Assembly (NCBI RefSeq): GCF_000282115.1
Contig: NZ_AKJY01000050.1
Span: forward strand, 23,784-87,783
DNA: 64,000 bases
Reading direction: 5' to 3'
Origin: Chryseobacterium populi
Lineage (GTDB): Bacteria > Bacteroidota > Bacteroidia > Flavobacteriales > Weeksellaceae
Part shown: positions 43,551 to 52,623 of the stretch, one piece after another
Layout: the number at the start of each line of letters is the position of its first letter
How positions within the stretch are numbered: position 1 is the stretch's first letter
Position numbers and translations under genes: made by a program
The notes under the pieces: model-generated
Database searches by the model: none
What the model was told of the DNA's origin: nothing
Seen by the model: only the letters and a program-made list of their open reading frames with translations

Positions 43551-43961
43551 TTATTTTAGAAATGAAGTTAACGTAGCATCCATCATGCTTCTCCTTGTTT
43601 TTTCTCTGACATTAATTAATTCATTTCTCAGATAACAGGTCGCTTCATCCAGACAGTCGTCACAGGGTTCATAGAAATTTAAGGAAACACAAGGGGTTAA
43701 GGCAATCGGACCTTCAAAAATGCGGTAAATATCAGCCAATGAAACATCATCCGGAGATTTCAACAGATAATAACCACCAGCAGTACCTTGTTTGCTGTTA
43801 ACAAGTTTTGCCCGTTTTAATTCTAAGAGAATCTGTTCTAAAAATTTTTTGGGAATATTTTCGTCCTGTGCAATTATAGAGGTAGACAAAAAGCCCTGAT
43901 TATAGCTTCTTGCCAATCTAACCATTGCTTTTAAAGCATATTTGCACCTTTTCGACATCAT
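43551..43961 (-). CDS. Rrf2-family transcriptional regulator with conserved Cys cluster
   Basis: The 136-residue protein has the Rrf2 winged helix: Y-A-L-K-A-M-V-R-L-A near 8-17, I-P-K-K-F-L-E-Q-I-L near 41-50 and G-T-A-G-G-Y-Y-L near 69-76. A Cys-rich segment C-V-S-L-N-F-Y-E-P-C-D-D-C with a further Cys in A-T-C-Y lies near 102-120, in the region that binds the Fe-S cluster in IscR. It should sense Fe-S status or cysteine and control the cys operon downstream. A dyad and promoter lie between it and cysH. Confidence 0.92.
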   Translation of the reverse strand: MMSKRCKYALKAMVRLARSYNQGFLSTSIIAQDENIPKKFLEQILLELKRAKLVNSKQGTAGGYYLLKSPDDVSLADIYRIFEGPIALTPCVSLNFYEPCDDCLDEATCYLRNELINVREKTRRSMMDATLTSFLK

Positions 43962-44067
43962 AACTGATGCAAGTTATAACAATTTATTCGATTTACGAAA
44001 TCTTGAAAATTGGGGCCATTACAGATTGGTAAAACAAAAAAATTAAATCAATGAACTTTTTACTATA

Positions 44068-44100
44068 AAAATGAGAGCAGTCTTCCTCTGCTCTCATTTT
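44068..44100 (-). terminator. Terminator of the GH18 lipoprotein gene
   Basis: A perfect 13-bp stem (44068-44080 against 44088-44100) with a 7-nt loop and an A/T-rich flank. It lies about 70 nt after the GH18 stop. Confidence 0.88.
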
Positions 44101-44168
44101 GTTTAAAGAAATTGCCCCAAAGAATATAAAATAATCTAAACCATTCCGGGACTGAACATACAATGAAA

Positions 44169-45599
44169 CTATAATTTTATTAATTTCCATTTCTGGGCAC
44201 TGCTTCCGTTGGCTGTCCATATCTGGATTTTGGTTCCATCAGCAGTTGCAGACTGGTTAACATCCAGACAGGAATTAGGGGCACATGCCGGTGACAACGT
44301 AAAATATCCATTCCCTACTGATGTTATTTTCCATTGCTGATTCGAGGATCCGGCATATGACCAGATCACCTGCTGAGTCCCATCTGCCGTACCTGAACCA
44401 CTGTCATCTAAAGCTTTAGTGGAAGCATTAACTGGCTGTAATTTATAATATCCGTTATTGAGGCTGGTGATGACCCATTTCTGGGCGTTTGAATTATTGG
44501 AGCCCCATAATTGCACTTTCGTTCCGTTCGTAGTTCCTGACGACGCTACATCCAATACACTTGAATTGTTAACGGCTGAAACCAGGGTATAGGTCGCTCC
44601 GGATACAATATCGGCTACAGGTGGCGTAGTCGTTCCGCTATCATAGGTTGTAGTGTAGCCATACAGGGCATTCGTAGCACTGGAGATATAAGATGCAATA
44701 TTATTAGACGTCAGATTATAGCACAGGTAAACGCCGTAACCATCTGTTTTTGTTTTGGTCGCAAAATTTGTAGCCGTCGAAGAACTTGTAGCAGTTACAT
44801 CTACTGCAGCTGCCCCCAACTGACTTTTTACCAGTCCCGGAATATTCGGTGCCGAGTAAGTACCATAATAAGGATTCCATGCAAAATCAACTTTAGAGCC
44901 TACCGTTACTCCGTTATAAGATAAGTTACTGGCAGAAGGTCCTATATTGTAAAAGCTTATTATTTTATCCGGTAATAAGTCTCTAAGGGCTGTAACGAGG
45001 TAGACAAATGAAGATGCATTGGGTTGCGATGTAGAATTATTTCCATATTCGGCATATTCGTCGTCAAAGTCGATTCCATCCAGCCCATAAGTGTTGACTG
45101 CATCAGCCAGCTCCTGTGCAAATGCCTGTGCGGCAGCCTGGGAAGGGAAATTGGCAAAACCAGCTCCCTGATGGTTTCCCAATACAGACAGCATTACTTT
45201 TATCCCTTTATCCTGCAGAGGTTTTATATAGGTGGAAGAGTTCGTAAGAACATTCGTTACCTGATCATTAAAATGCAGATAGGCTTTCTGAGTGGTCGTA
45301 TTGTAATTAATGTTCGCCGCAAAAATAATTGCAACATCAAACAGCTGTTGGCCGTTGGACAATTTATATTTTCCAACTTCACGGATGTCATTATTATTAA
45401 CTTCAACATACATTACAGAAATCGGGCTCTTCTGTAAGGTTACAATACGCGAGTTTGTATCTGCTTTTAATGGTGTTGCATCCGGACCATTGTTTTCAGC
45501 TTCTGTAAAAGGATCACTATTACAGCCTGATAAAAAAAACAGACTCATTATTAAAATTAATATTCTGTTCCGTTTTAAAATCGAAGATAGGTTTTTCAT
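44169..45599 (-). CDS. EndoH-like GH18 endo-beta-N-acetylglucosaminidase lipoprotein with ricin-type lectin domain
   Basis: The 476-residue protein has a signal ending L-S-G-C-N-S (lipobox C26), so it should be a lipoprotein. The GH18 domain (about 52-320) has M-L-S-V-L-G-N near 136-142 and the catalytic D-G-I-D-F-D-D-E-Y (D174, D177, D179, E181), which matches the D-x-x-D-x-D-x-E motif and the EndoH/EndoF1 group. A Thr/Pro linker leads to a ricin-type beta-trefoil (about 335-476) with three Q-K-W or Q-Q-W repeats. It should cut the chitobiose core of N-glycans. It is divergent from a LytS/LytTR pair. Confidence 0.92.
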   Translation of the reverse strand: MKNLSSILKRNRILILIMSLFFLSGCNSDPFTEAENNGPDATPLKADTNSRIVTLQKSPISVMYVEVNNNDIREVGKYKLSNGQQLFDVAIIFAANINYNTTTQKAYLHFNDQVTNVLTNSSTYIKPLQDKGIKVMLSVLGNHQGAGFANFPSQAAAQAFAQELADAVNTYGLDGIDFDDEYAEYGNNSTSQPNASSFVYLVTALRDLLPDKIISFYNIGPSASNLSYNGVTVGSKVDFAWNPYYGTYSAPNIPGLVKSQLGAAAVDVTATSSSTATNFATKTKTDGYGVYLCYNLTSNNIASYISSATNALYGYTTTYDSGTTTPPVADIVSGATYTLVSAVNNSSVLDVASSGTTNGTKVQLWGSNNSNAQKWVITSLNNGYYKLQPVNASTKALDDSGSGTADGTQQVIWSYAGSSNQQWKITSVGNGYFTLSPACAPNSCLDVNQSATADGTKIQIWTANGSSAQKWKLIKL

Positions 45600-45982
45600 A
45601 GATTTAAGTGTTTTGCATTTATTTATTTTTTTATTTTTGACAAGATTTGATTAATAATATTTAGATATTGATAATTTTTGAGATAATAATTTATCATTAA
45701 ATTAAAAAAAAGTTACAATCAATATTTCTATCAAATAGCCATAAGATTATATGAATGTTAAGTTTTTATTACGTTTTTCTAAATGTATTTCTTTATGAAC
45801 AGCTAAAAAAAAATATTAAACCAACAGCATTAAAATTTAAACAAAAAACAAAATATCATCTACCAACAACATTTTTGACACCCTTAATTATCTCTTTTTA
45901 GATATGAAAATGATTTATTTTAACAAATTTTCACCCCAAAAAGCAGTCTGTCCCTGTTCAAATAAAAAGTCCCGCAAAAAAT
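45600..45982. other. 383-bp AT-rich divergent intergenic region
   Basis: It lies between the GH18 gene (minus) and the LytS-type kinase (plus), so it must hold both promoters. I see no ORF, no strong hairpin and no clear TAnnTTTG pair. Confidence 0.4.
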
Positions 45983-47038
45983 ATGTTAACAAATAATAGT
46001 CAAATACTTAGAATTGATTTCAGGCTGAAGTACCATGTTTTATTTTGGATTCTTTACTTCCTTCTCAATTTTTTGAGATGGGGGGCTTATTATGATGATT
46101 ATATTTATTCTTTTAAATCAAATCTTGTAGAATTTTCTCTTCATATTGCATTTATTTACTTTAATATTTTCATTTTAATTCCCCGGTTTATTTTAAAATC
46201 GAGGTACATAAGCTATATTTTCATTATTCTATTTTGCCTGGGACTGATCTATGTTCTTAAAACTTTTTTAATCTTATTCCTGATATCGGAGGATATCTGG
46301 CCGGAAGCAAACATCCGGTATCAACCTTTTGGTATCAATCATATTATTTCCGAATGTGTAGGGGAACTGTATGTGCTTACTTTGGCATCTTCTGTTTATC
46401 TGACCATGAATTGGTTAAGGGAAAGAGAAAGAAACAGGAAATTAAGGGAAGAACAGATTAAAATAAAGCTTAAAAACTTTGAAAACCAGATACAGCCGCA
46501 CTTCTTCTTCAATACACTGAACAATTTATATTCATTATCTATTTCCAACTCGGATCTGGTTTCCAGTGTGATCATTAAGTTATCCAAACTGATGAAATTT
46601 GTGCTGTATGATGTGAAAGACAATAGCTTCGTGCCTTTAGTCCGTGAGCTTGAGTATATCCAGAATTATATTGATATTGAAAGGCTCAGATTTAAAAATA
46701 TTGAGGTCATAACGAGCATCAATTCCAATATTGAACACATTTTCGTTCCCCCTATGATTTTCATTACTTTTATAGAGAACGCCTTTAAACATGGTGGTTA
46801 TAAAGGTATTATAAAAATCAAGATCAACTGTAATACAGAAAATGATCAATATTTCGTTTTTGAAGTAATTAATAATTATGTGAATTCAAAGGAAGCTTTC
46901 CGGGAAGGCGGAATTGGAATCGAGAATGTCATCAACCGGTTAAAGCTGTTGTACCAAAATGAATTTGAACTCTCCCAGACCAGCAAGCTGAATTATTATA
47001 TTGTTAAATTAAAAATCCCTGTCAATTATGAAAACTAA
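45983..47038 (+). CDS. LytS-type sensor histidine kinase
   Basis: The 351-residue protein has four hydrophobic segments (about 18-33, 49-70, 76-103 and 122-143) and a His-kinase domain of the LytS type: phospho-acceptor H173 in Q-I-Q-P-H-F-F-F-N, N box F-I-E-N-A-F-K-H-G near 262-270 and G box E-G-G-I-G-I-E-N near 310-317. It lacks a large periplasmic sensor, so it may sense membrane or intracellular state. It overlaps the response regulator by 11 nt, so they form a two-component pair. Confidence 0.93.
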   Translation: MLTNNSQILRIDFRLKYHVLFWILYFLLNFLRWGAYYDDYIYSFKSNLVEFSLHIAFIYFNIFILIPRFILKSRYISYIFIILFCLGLIYVLKTFLILFLISEDIWPEANIRYQPFGINHIISECVGELYVLTLASSVYLTMNWLRERERNRKLREEQIKIKLKNFENQIQPHFFFNTLNNLYSLSISNSDLVSSVIIKLSKLMKFVLYDVKDNSFVPLVRELEYIQNYIDIERLRFKNIEVITSINSNIEHIFVPPMIFITFIENAFKHGGYKGIIKIKINCNTENDQYFVFEVINNYVNSKEAFREGGIGIENVINRLKLLYQNEFELSQTSKLNYYIVKLKIPVNYEN

Positions 47039-47720
47039 GTGTGTAATTGTAGATGACGAACCTTTGGCAACCGATGTTCTGGTCAATTATTTTAAAAACT
47101 ATCCGAATTATGAAATTGTGAGTGTTTTTTTCGATTCTGTTCAGGCATTGGAATTTTTGAAGAAAAATCCAATAGATATACTTTTTGTAGACATTAATAT
47201 GCCCCAGATGTCCGGTTTCGAATTAATCCGGCTTTATGAAAACAGCAATAACACTAAGATTATCGTCACCACAGCATACAGGGAATTTGCTGCTGAAAGC
47301 TATGATTTAAATGTGCTGGATTATCTTGTAAAGCCAATCCCTTTGTTCCGGTTTATTAAATCTGTTTCAAAGATTGAAAATGAACTGAAAAGGAAAGTAA
47401 CGGACGCCAGGAGTGGCCATATCATTATAAAAGTGGAAAAAAAGATGGTCAAACTTTGTTTTGACGAAATCCTTTTTGTAGAAGGCATGAAAGAATATAT
47501 AAAAGTAATTGCCCAGGATAAAATATATATTACATACAGAACCCTCTCCTCTATTTCAGAAGAGCTTCCTGAACAATTATTCTCCAGGGTTCACAAATCT
47601 TTTACGGTTTCTCTGGATAAAATCAATTCTATTGAGGGAAATATGCTGCATATTGCGGGATACCGGATTCCTATTGGGAGAAAATTTAATAAGGAAGTAA
47701 AAACGAAAATTTTAAAATGA
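47028..47720 (+). CDS. LytTR response regulator, partner of the LytS-type kinase
   Basis: The 230-residue protein has a canonical receiver (D-D-E at 9-11, phospho-acceptor D55 in L-F-V-D-I-N-M-P-Q-M-S-G, Lys in V-K-P) and a LytTR domain (about 130-228: I-L-F-V-E-G-M-K-E-Y near 150, F-S-R-V-H-K-S-F near 185, I-P-I-G-R-K-F near 215). Its D55 contrasts with E56 in the other LytTR protein of this window. Being beside the GH18 lipoprotein, it may control that gene, but no binding site was identified. Confidence 0.94.
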   Translation: MKTKCVIVDDEPLATDVLVNYFKNYPNYEIVSVFFDSVQALEFLKKNPIDILFVDINMPQMSGFELIRLYENSNNTKIIVTTAYREFAAESYDLNVLDYLVKPIPLFRFIKSVSKIENELKRKVTDARSGHIIIKVEKKMVKLCFDEILFVEGMKEYIKVIAQDKIYITYRTLSSISEELPEQLFSRVHKSFTVSLDKINSIEGNMLHIAGYRIPIGRKFNKEVKTKILK

Positions 47721-47725
47721 CAGCA

Positions 47726-47762
47726 AAAAAAGAAACAGAGTGATTTACCCTGTTTCTTTTTT
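47726..47762. terminator. Bidirectional terminator between the LytTR gene and the large T9SS gene
   Basis: A 13-bp stem (AAAGAAACAG-type, 47726-47738 against 47750-47762) with an 11-nt loop, A-rich on the left and T-rich on the right, so it can serve both converging genes. Confidence 0.82.
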
Positions 47763-47783
47763 GATCATAATACAATGAAAATC

Positions 47784-50402
47784 TTAATGTTTCACTATAA
47801 ATTGTAAAGATTTACTTTCAGACCCTGTACTCATATTCAGAATATAAATTCCGTTTATAAGGTCAGCTGTTGAAAATTTAATCCTATTCGCTCCTTTTAA
47901 ACTGGAACCAACGGGTATTACTTTTATTTGTTTTCCATAATAATCAACAACTTTAGCGGCTATTTTTGCATCTTCTTTTAATATGAAATCCACAATTGCC
48001 ATATCAGACACCGGATTAGGGGAAAACTTGATGCTTCCGTCAAATACAGATGTGATATCCACTTTTTTATTTTCTTCTGAACATTCTCCGTCACAGATCG
48101 GTTCTCCGTTTTTGATTTCTTCATTGACAGAAACTAAGAAATGACATACTGTACCATACGGTTGATCAGGTTTATCTGTCGTATGCTGTGAAACGGCAAA
48201 ATCATATTTTTCAATGGTGCTAATGTTATTATTCAGCTTAAAATTCAGTACGATTGGTAAATATTCTTTCGGTTGTATAGGAATATTTTTTAATTGGGCA
48301 TTCTGAAGGTCAGTAATAATAATTTCATGATTATTATAATCTAAAACCTCAACCCCTTCTGCCTGCATTCCTGCCGCTTTCCATCTGTCCCAGACCTTAT
48401 CCTCTAATTTTATTGTTATGGTTCCTACACTTTCAAAAGGAACAGAAGAGGTTTTTAGTCTTTGAAAACGGACATTAAAATTCCTTACATGGTCTAAATA
48501 ATTACCTATGAAAAAGCCACTCGGACTTAAAAAGAAAGCTCCGCTCAGGTTTACCAGCCTCGTGTTTCTTGTAACAATATTGTTATTTTTTATCACATTC
48601 GCTTCTACAGGTGCATTGGGTCCCGGATTCTCATCAAACATAGGGTCATTGGAACTCACAATCCGTCCTAAAAAGCAAATAACATTATCTGCATTTACAC
48701 CATATATTGCGGGATTAACAGGGTACCATTTAGCATCTATGATATATTCCTGGCCTGGTGCCAATGCCGGTATTTTAAATCCCTGCCCAACAACGTATTC
48801 ATTTGATGAGTTAAAGCCTGTATAGGCAATATTCAGTTCTGCACCTAATGGCTGATTATTTGCTGTCATTACTCCTGTCCAGGATTCGGGCCATGCTTCT
48901 CCCGTAGAGCCCATAGTCCAGTACAACCTTGCAAAGCCTGGGGCAGATGTTGCACAGCTAATATTGTGAACCCGGAATCTCATTACATTAGAGCCCGGCC
49001 CGGCATAACCCGGATTTTCATGGGTGATATTTAGCCCAACATTCGTTACCCTATTCCATATATCATTACTCTGATAAGTATTTATCCAGGTATTTGCAGA
49101 CGGATTGGGCTCCAATCCGATATCGTACTGACTATCAAAAGCAGCTAAATCATTGGCAGGGCTCGACTGTACATAATAATTTTCATCATCTACCTGATCC
49201 GGTAAGAAAGTTCCTTCATAAGTGTTCGGGTTTAATAATAAATTATTCAGGTCAACCGTCATCAGTTTAAATGTCATCCCCGGGTTGGGCCCGCTGTAAA
49301 TGTATTCTGTTTTAACTACAAAATAATTTCCAAATACATCTTTTTCTATAGCATGATAATTATCTATCTGTCCAGAAATACCTTCCCTTAAGGAGTTGGT
49401 AATCGGGGTTATGGTTCCGTTACTGAGATTGATTGTCCGTAAACCATAATCTACCATTCCCGGGGAACCCTGAAAATTACTTATTGAAAAAACCAGATTT
49501 TGTCCGTTATTGTAAAATTCCAGTCCTCCAACCATCCCTCCTTGTGGTAAAGGATAGTTGGTAATTATGCAATTAAGAGGTGCAGACGAATCGATTGCAG
49601 CAGTATATAGCCTTGCCGGATTATAGGAATTGATATTATTGGGTGGATCAGTAGAGTCTCCCCATGCCAGCACTTTCAAACCGTTAGCAGATTCATATAA
49701 TTCTAATTCTCTTACAGCACTTCCGAAATAAGTGGGAAGATAATTGCTCGAGACCGGAGAAGACTGAAAACTATTTGTAGGGCTTACTCCATTAATGATA
49801 AATCTTCGAATAGTAGATACTGTAGAACTGTTATTTAGATAATTAAGTCCAACGGTATATACATATCTTTCGTTGTTTCCATTGAGTTTCGATACTGCAA
49901 TTCCCGGTAACTGAACAGGATTCATAGGGTTTGTGGGACCTGGATATCCTAAATCTGCTATTATTCCATCATCAACAACAGCTCCGATAAGATTGGGAGA
50001 TCCGCTGATCATTTTTATTACCGCATGATAAAGCTTGTAAAGATACCGGTCATCACTGTGAACATTCGGATTGGGATTATTGCCATATGCTATAAACAGC
50101 TTCACTCCTATTACATACCACTCGTCACATTTTCCCGGGACCCGGATTACCGATGTTTCTCCTTCCGAAATATTAACTGCTCCTGCATTAGAAGTATTAA
50201 TATTTCCTCCGGTTACCGTAAATAATATATTTCCCGATTCATCATAAGCTCCCGTTCCTGAATTAATTGATGACGGAGTAAATTGAGGAGCAGCGCCTGT
50301 AAAATCTAAATAGCCTCCACCTCCTGTCAGCCATTTCGGCATTTGCCCATTCATCAATACAATACCTATACAGGTAAATAAGAATAGAATTCTTGTTTTC
50401 AT
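47784..50402 (-). CDS. Large secreted T9SS protein of unknown function
   Basis: The 872-residue protein has a signal peptide (I-G-I-V-L-M-N-G-Q, about 1-20). An N-terminal ~430-residue region (from W-L-T-G-G-G-G-Y-L-D-F) has repeated Y-V-Y-T/V-G and S-N-L-P-type strands and looks like a beta-propeller. The middle beta-rich region (about 450-780) has W-I-N-T-Y-Q-S-N-D-I-W and C-x-x-x-C in C-D-G-E-C. The end is a T9SS tail: F-S-P-N-P-V-S-D, V-V-D-Y-Y-G-K-Q-I and L-I-N-G-I-Y-I-L. No catalytic motif was found. Confidence 0.85.
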   Translation of the reverse strand: MKTRILFLFTCIGIVLMNGQMPKWLTGGGGYLDFTGAAPQFTPSSINSGTGAYDESGNILFTVTGGNINTSNAGAVNISEGETSVIRVPGKCDEWYVIGVKLFIAYGNNPNPNVHSDDRYLYKLYHAVIKMISGSPNLIGAVVDDGIIADLGYPGPTNPMNPVQLPGIAVSKLNGNNERYVYTVGLNYLNNSSTVSTIRRFIINGVSPTNSFQSSPVSSNYLPTYFGSAVRELELYESANGLKVLAWGDSTDPPNNINSYNPARLYTAAIDSSAPLNCIITNYPLPQGGMVGGLEFYNNGQNLVFSISNFQGSPGMVDYGLRTINLSNGTITPITNSLREGISGQIDNYHAIEKDVFGNYFVVKTEYIYSGPNPGMTFKLMTVDLNNLLLNPNTYEGTFLPDQVDDENYYVQSSPANDLAAFDSQYDIGLEPNPSANTWINTYQSNDIWNRVTNVGLNITHENPGYAGPGSNVMRFRVHNISCATSAPGFARLYWTMGSTGEAWPESWTGVMTANNQPLGAELNIAYTGFNSSNEYVVGQGFKIPALAPGQEYIIDAKWYPVNPAIYGVNADNVICFLGRIVSSNDPMFDENPGPNAPVEANVIKNNNIVTRNTRLVNLSGAFFLSPSGFFIGNYLDHVRNFNVRFQRLKTSSVPFESVGTITIKLEDKVWDRWKAAGMQAEGVEVLDYNNHEIIITDLQNAQLKNIPIQPKEYLPIVLNFKLNNNISTIEKYDFAVSQHTTDKPDQPYGTVCHFLVSVNEEIKNGEPICDGECSEENKKVDITSVFDGSIKFSPNPVSDMAIVDFILKEDAKIAAKVVDYYGKQIKVIPVGSSLKGANRIKFSTADLINGIYILNMSTGSESKSLQFIVKH

Positions 50403-50604
50403 AAAATTAGTTTTTGTTTGAAGTTACTTCCTGTTATTAAAAGAAGCAACGAGAAATCATTAAGTGTACAATTATATTAATTAAGTGTAAAGAACCCTCA
50501 ATTAACTGTGTTTCAAATAAGTAAATTTCAAGTATAAAGAATAGAGAAAATATTTTTAGAAATAGTTCAGATATTCTGTCTAAACTTTTCAGTAAATATT
50601 TTAA

Positions 50605-50612
50605 TACATTTG
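50605..50612 (+). promoter_or_regulatory. -7 element (TACATTTG) for the 50630-52532 gene group
   Basis: TACATTTG matches TAnnTTTG, 17 nt before the ATG at 50630. No clear -33 TTG was found. Confidence 0.4.
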
Positions 50613-50629
50613 CTTAAAACATATTTTGA

Positions 50630-51139
50630 ATGAACTTCGAACAAATCAATTTACACCTTAATGCCTATAAAGAGCATGATCAGATCCTGGATGCAGCCAA
50701 ATATTTAATTTCCTCTTTCGGTTTAGAACATGATAATTTTGCGGGTTTTGGTTTCAGGGAAGAGCTGTCACCAAACTCTATGCTTCTGACTGCCGAAGGA
50801 GCATTGGGGCAGGCTCAGAGAGTAATGATTCCTAAAAATTTATTTGATTTTGACCTGAACCTCGTTTTGAATATGCTGGCTCATGAAATGCTTCATGTAA
50901 GACAAAAAGCTCCAGGAAATATCATTGAAGATAAAAATGAAAGAGAGTTTCAGGCGTATTATGAAATGCTTTTTCATAAGGTTTTCCCACAGGTTCCCGA
51001 AGTTTCGGATTTCCATAAAAAGTTTTTCGGAAATAAAGCGCTGGAATATTACAGAAGAATGGGGGAAGGTTCGGAGCTACAACGAAAATATGCTGAACAG
51101 AAAACAGAAGTTGAACAATTAATTGACGAATTATCATGA
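50630..51139 (+). CDS. Small cytoplasmic protein with HExxH zincin-like motif
   Basis: The 169-residue protein has no signal peptide. Residues 85-89 are H-E-M-L-H, an HExxH zinc-protease motif in the helix L-N-M-L-A-H-E-M-L-H-V-R-Q. It is followed at 103-112 by N-E-R-E-F-Q-A-Y-Y-E, whose Glu residues could be the third ligand as in gluzincins. I recognise no family. It overlaps csaA by 4 nt (ATGA), so it leads a run of four genes and may be co-translated with csaA. Peptidase function is plausible but not shown. Confidence 0.8.
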   Translation: MNFEQINLHLNAYKEHDQILDAAKYLISSFGLEHDNFAGFGFREELSPNSMLLTAEGALGQAQRVMIPKNLFDFDLNLVLNMLAHEMLHVRQKAPGNIIEDKNEREFQAYYEMLFHKVFPQVPEVSDFHKKFFGNKALEYYRRMGEGSELQRKYAEQKTEVEQLIDELS

Positions 51140-51483
51140 CCATAAAACCGGAAATATCCTGGGAAGATTTTGAAAAAATAGATATGCGATGCGGAACCAT
51201 TATTTCCGTAAATGATTTTGAAAAAGCCAGAAACCCTTCCTATCAGTTAGAAATTGATTTCGGAGATCTGGGAATAAAGAAATCTTCTGCTCAAGTTACT
51301 TCACTCTATCAAAAAGAAGAACTGATCGGAAAACAGGTTCTTGCCGTGGTCAATTTTCCTAAAAAACAGATCGCTAATTTTTTCAGCGAATGCCTAGTAT
51401 TGGGAGTTTATGGGGAAAACAAAAAGGATGTCACCCTTTTAACCCCATCATTACCTGCCAAGAACGGCATGCAGGTCGGCTAA
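51136..51483 (+). CDS. csaA: tRNA-binding protein CsaA
   Basis: The 115-residue protein is a stand-alone OB-fold tRNA-binding domain of the CsaA type: F-E-K-I-D-M-R-C-G-T-I near 12-22, A-R-N-P-S-Y-Q-L-E-I-D-F-G near 31-43, S-A-Q-V-T near 51-55, Q-V-L-A-V-V-N-F-P-K-K near 67-77. CsaA proteins bind tRNA and have chaperone-like activity. It starts 4 nt inside the HExxH gene and ends 14 nt before the exonuclease gene. Confidence 0.93.
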   Translation: MTIKPEISWEDFEKIDMRCGTIISVNDFEKARNPSYQLEIDFGDLGIKKSSAQVTSLYQKEELIGKQVLAVVNFPKKQIANFFSECLVLGVYGENKKDVTLLTPSLPAKNGMQVG

Positions 51484-51497
51484 AATAGTAAACACAT

Positions 51498-52202
51498 ATG
51501 ATACAGAACATTCCATTAGAGAGAATATTGTTCCTCGATATAGAAACGGTCCCGAATGCCGGATCATGGGAAGATTTATCAGAAACTGATCAGAAACTTT
51601 GGGATAAAAAAACAAGATTTCAGAGAAAAGAAGAAGTTTCTGCAGAAGAATTTTATCCGGAAAGAGCCGGAATTATGGCAGAATTCGGTAAAATAATCTG
51701 CATCACAATCGGGATGCTCGAAAAGAATGAAACTTTAAAAATTAAAAGCTTTGCCGGTCATGATGAGAAAAAGCTGCTTCAGGAATTTGGAGAAATTTTC
51801 AACAGCCCAAGACTGCGGGATGTGATCCTTTGCGCCCACAACGGAAAAGAATTTGATTTCCCTTGGATTTCAAGAAGGTTTCTGATTAACGGCATGTTTC
51901 CGCCTGTACCGTTTCAGATGTTTGGGAAAAAACCCTGGGAAATTCCCCACATCGATACAATGGAACTCTGGAAATTCGGAGATTATAAAAGCTTCATTTC
52001 ATTGGAATTACTGGCTCATGTTTTCGGAATTCCCACCCCTAAAGATGATATTGACGGCTCAATGGTTTCATCAATCTACTACATAGAAAAAGACTTGCAA
52101 AGAATAGTTGACTATTGTGAAAAAGATGTCTTAACTTTGGCAAATATTTTCCGGCGCATGCGTCAGGAAGATTTGTTGAAAAGGAATATCAATCTAGATT
52201 AA
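51498..52202 (+). CDS. 3'-5' exonuclease, PolB/DnaQ-like fold
   Basis: The 234-residue protein has the exonuclease acidic residues in order: L-D-I-E-T-V (ExoI, near 13-18), C-A-H-N-G-K-E-F-D-F-P (ExoII, near 112-122) and Y-C-E-K-D-V-L-T-L (ExoIII, near 210-218). It resembles predicted PolB-type 3'-5' exonucleases of Bacteroidota. The target (RNA or DNA) is unknown. It follows csaA by 14 nt. Confidence 0.9.
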   Translation: MIQNIPLERILFLDIETVPNAGSWEDLSETDQKLWDKKTRFQRKEEVSAEEFYPERAGIMAEFGKIICITIGMLEKNETLKIKSFAGHDEKKLLQEFGEIFNSPRLRDVILCAHNGKEFDFPWISRRFLINGMFPPVPFQMFGKKPWEIPHIDTMELWKFGDYKSFISLELLAHVFGIPTPKDDIDGSMVSSIYYIEKDLQRIVDYCEKDVLTLANIFRRMRQEDLLKRNINLD

Positions 52203-52205
52203 AAA

Positions 52206-52532
52206 ATGAAATTTACAGACGATCAAATTGCTGATATCGGAGAAGAAATCATAAACCAGCTTAAAACCGTTTACGACCCTGAGATCCCGGTGGATATTTA
52301 TGAGTTAGGCCTTGTTTATGATGTACAGATTTCCGAAGACGGTGATGTAAAAATTATCATGACCCTTACTACACCCAACTGCCCGGTTGCCGAAACCCTG
52401 CCACAGGAAGTAAAAGACAAAGTTGCGGAAGTAGAGCATGTAAACAGCGTAGACTTAGAGCTGACTTTTGAACCAAGCTGGAACAAGGATATGATGAGTG
52501 AGGAAGCGAAGTTTGAGCTGGGAATGCTTTAA
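52206..52532 (+). CDS. MIP18/DUF59-type Fe-S cluster assembly factor (SufT-like)
   Basis: The 108-residue protein has the DUF59 pattern: V-Y-D-P-E-I-P-V-D-I-Y-E-L-G-L-V near 21-36, T-T-P-N-C-P-V-A-E-T-L near 57-67 and a C-terminal F-E-P-S-W near 91-95. Members work late in Fe-S or metal assembly. It starts 3 nt after the exonuclease stop, so it ends the four-gene run. A link to the Cys operon is possible but not shown. Confidence 0.9.
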   Translation: MKFTDDQIADIGEEIINQLKTVYDPEIPVDIYELGLVYDVQISEDGDVKIIMTLTTPNCPVAETLPQEVKDKVAEVEHVNSVDLELTFEPSWNKDMMSEEAKFELGML

Positions 52533-52540
52533 TATAACAT

Positions 52541-52566
52541 AAGGAGGTCATCAGGCCTCTTTTTTT
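52541..52566 (+). terminator. Weak terminator after the SufT-like gene
   Basis: An imperfect stem (AAGGAGGTC / GGCCTCTT) with a short loop and seven T. It has one bulge and one G-U pair, so it is tentative. Confidence 0.45.
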
Positions 52567-52623
52567 ATGGTCAGAGTTTTACCCTGCCATTTAAAGCTGA
52601 TTCATTGGTCTCTTTCTTCTCTT

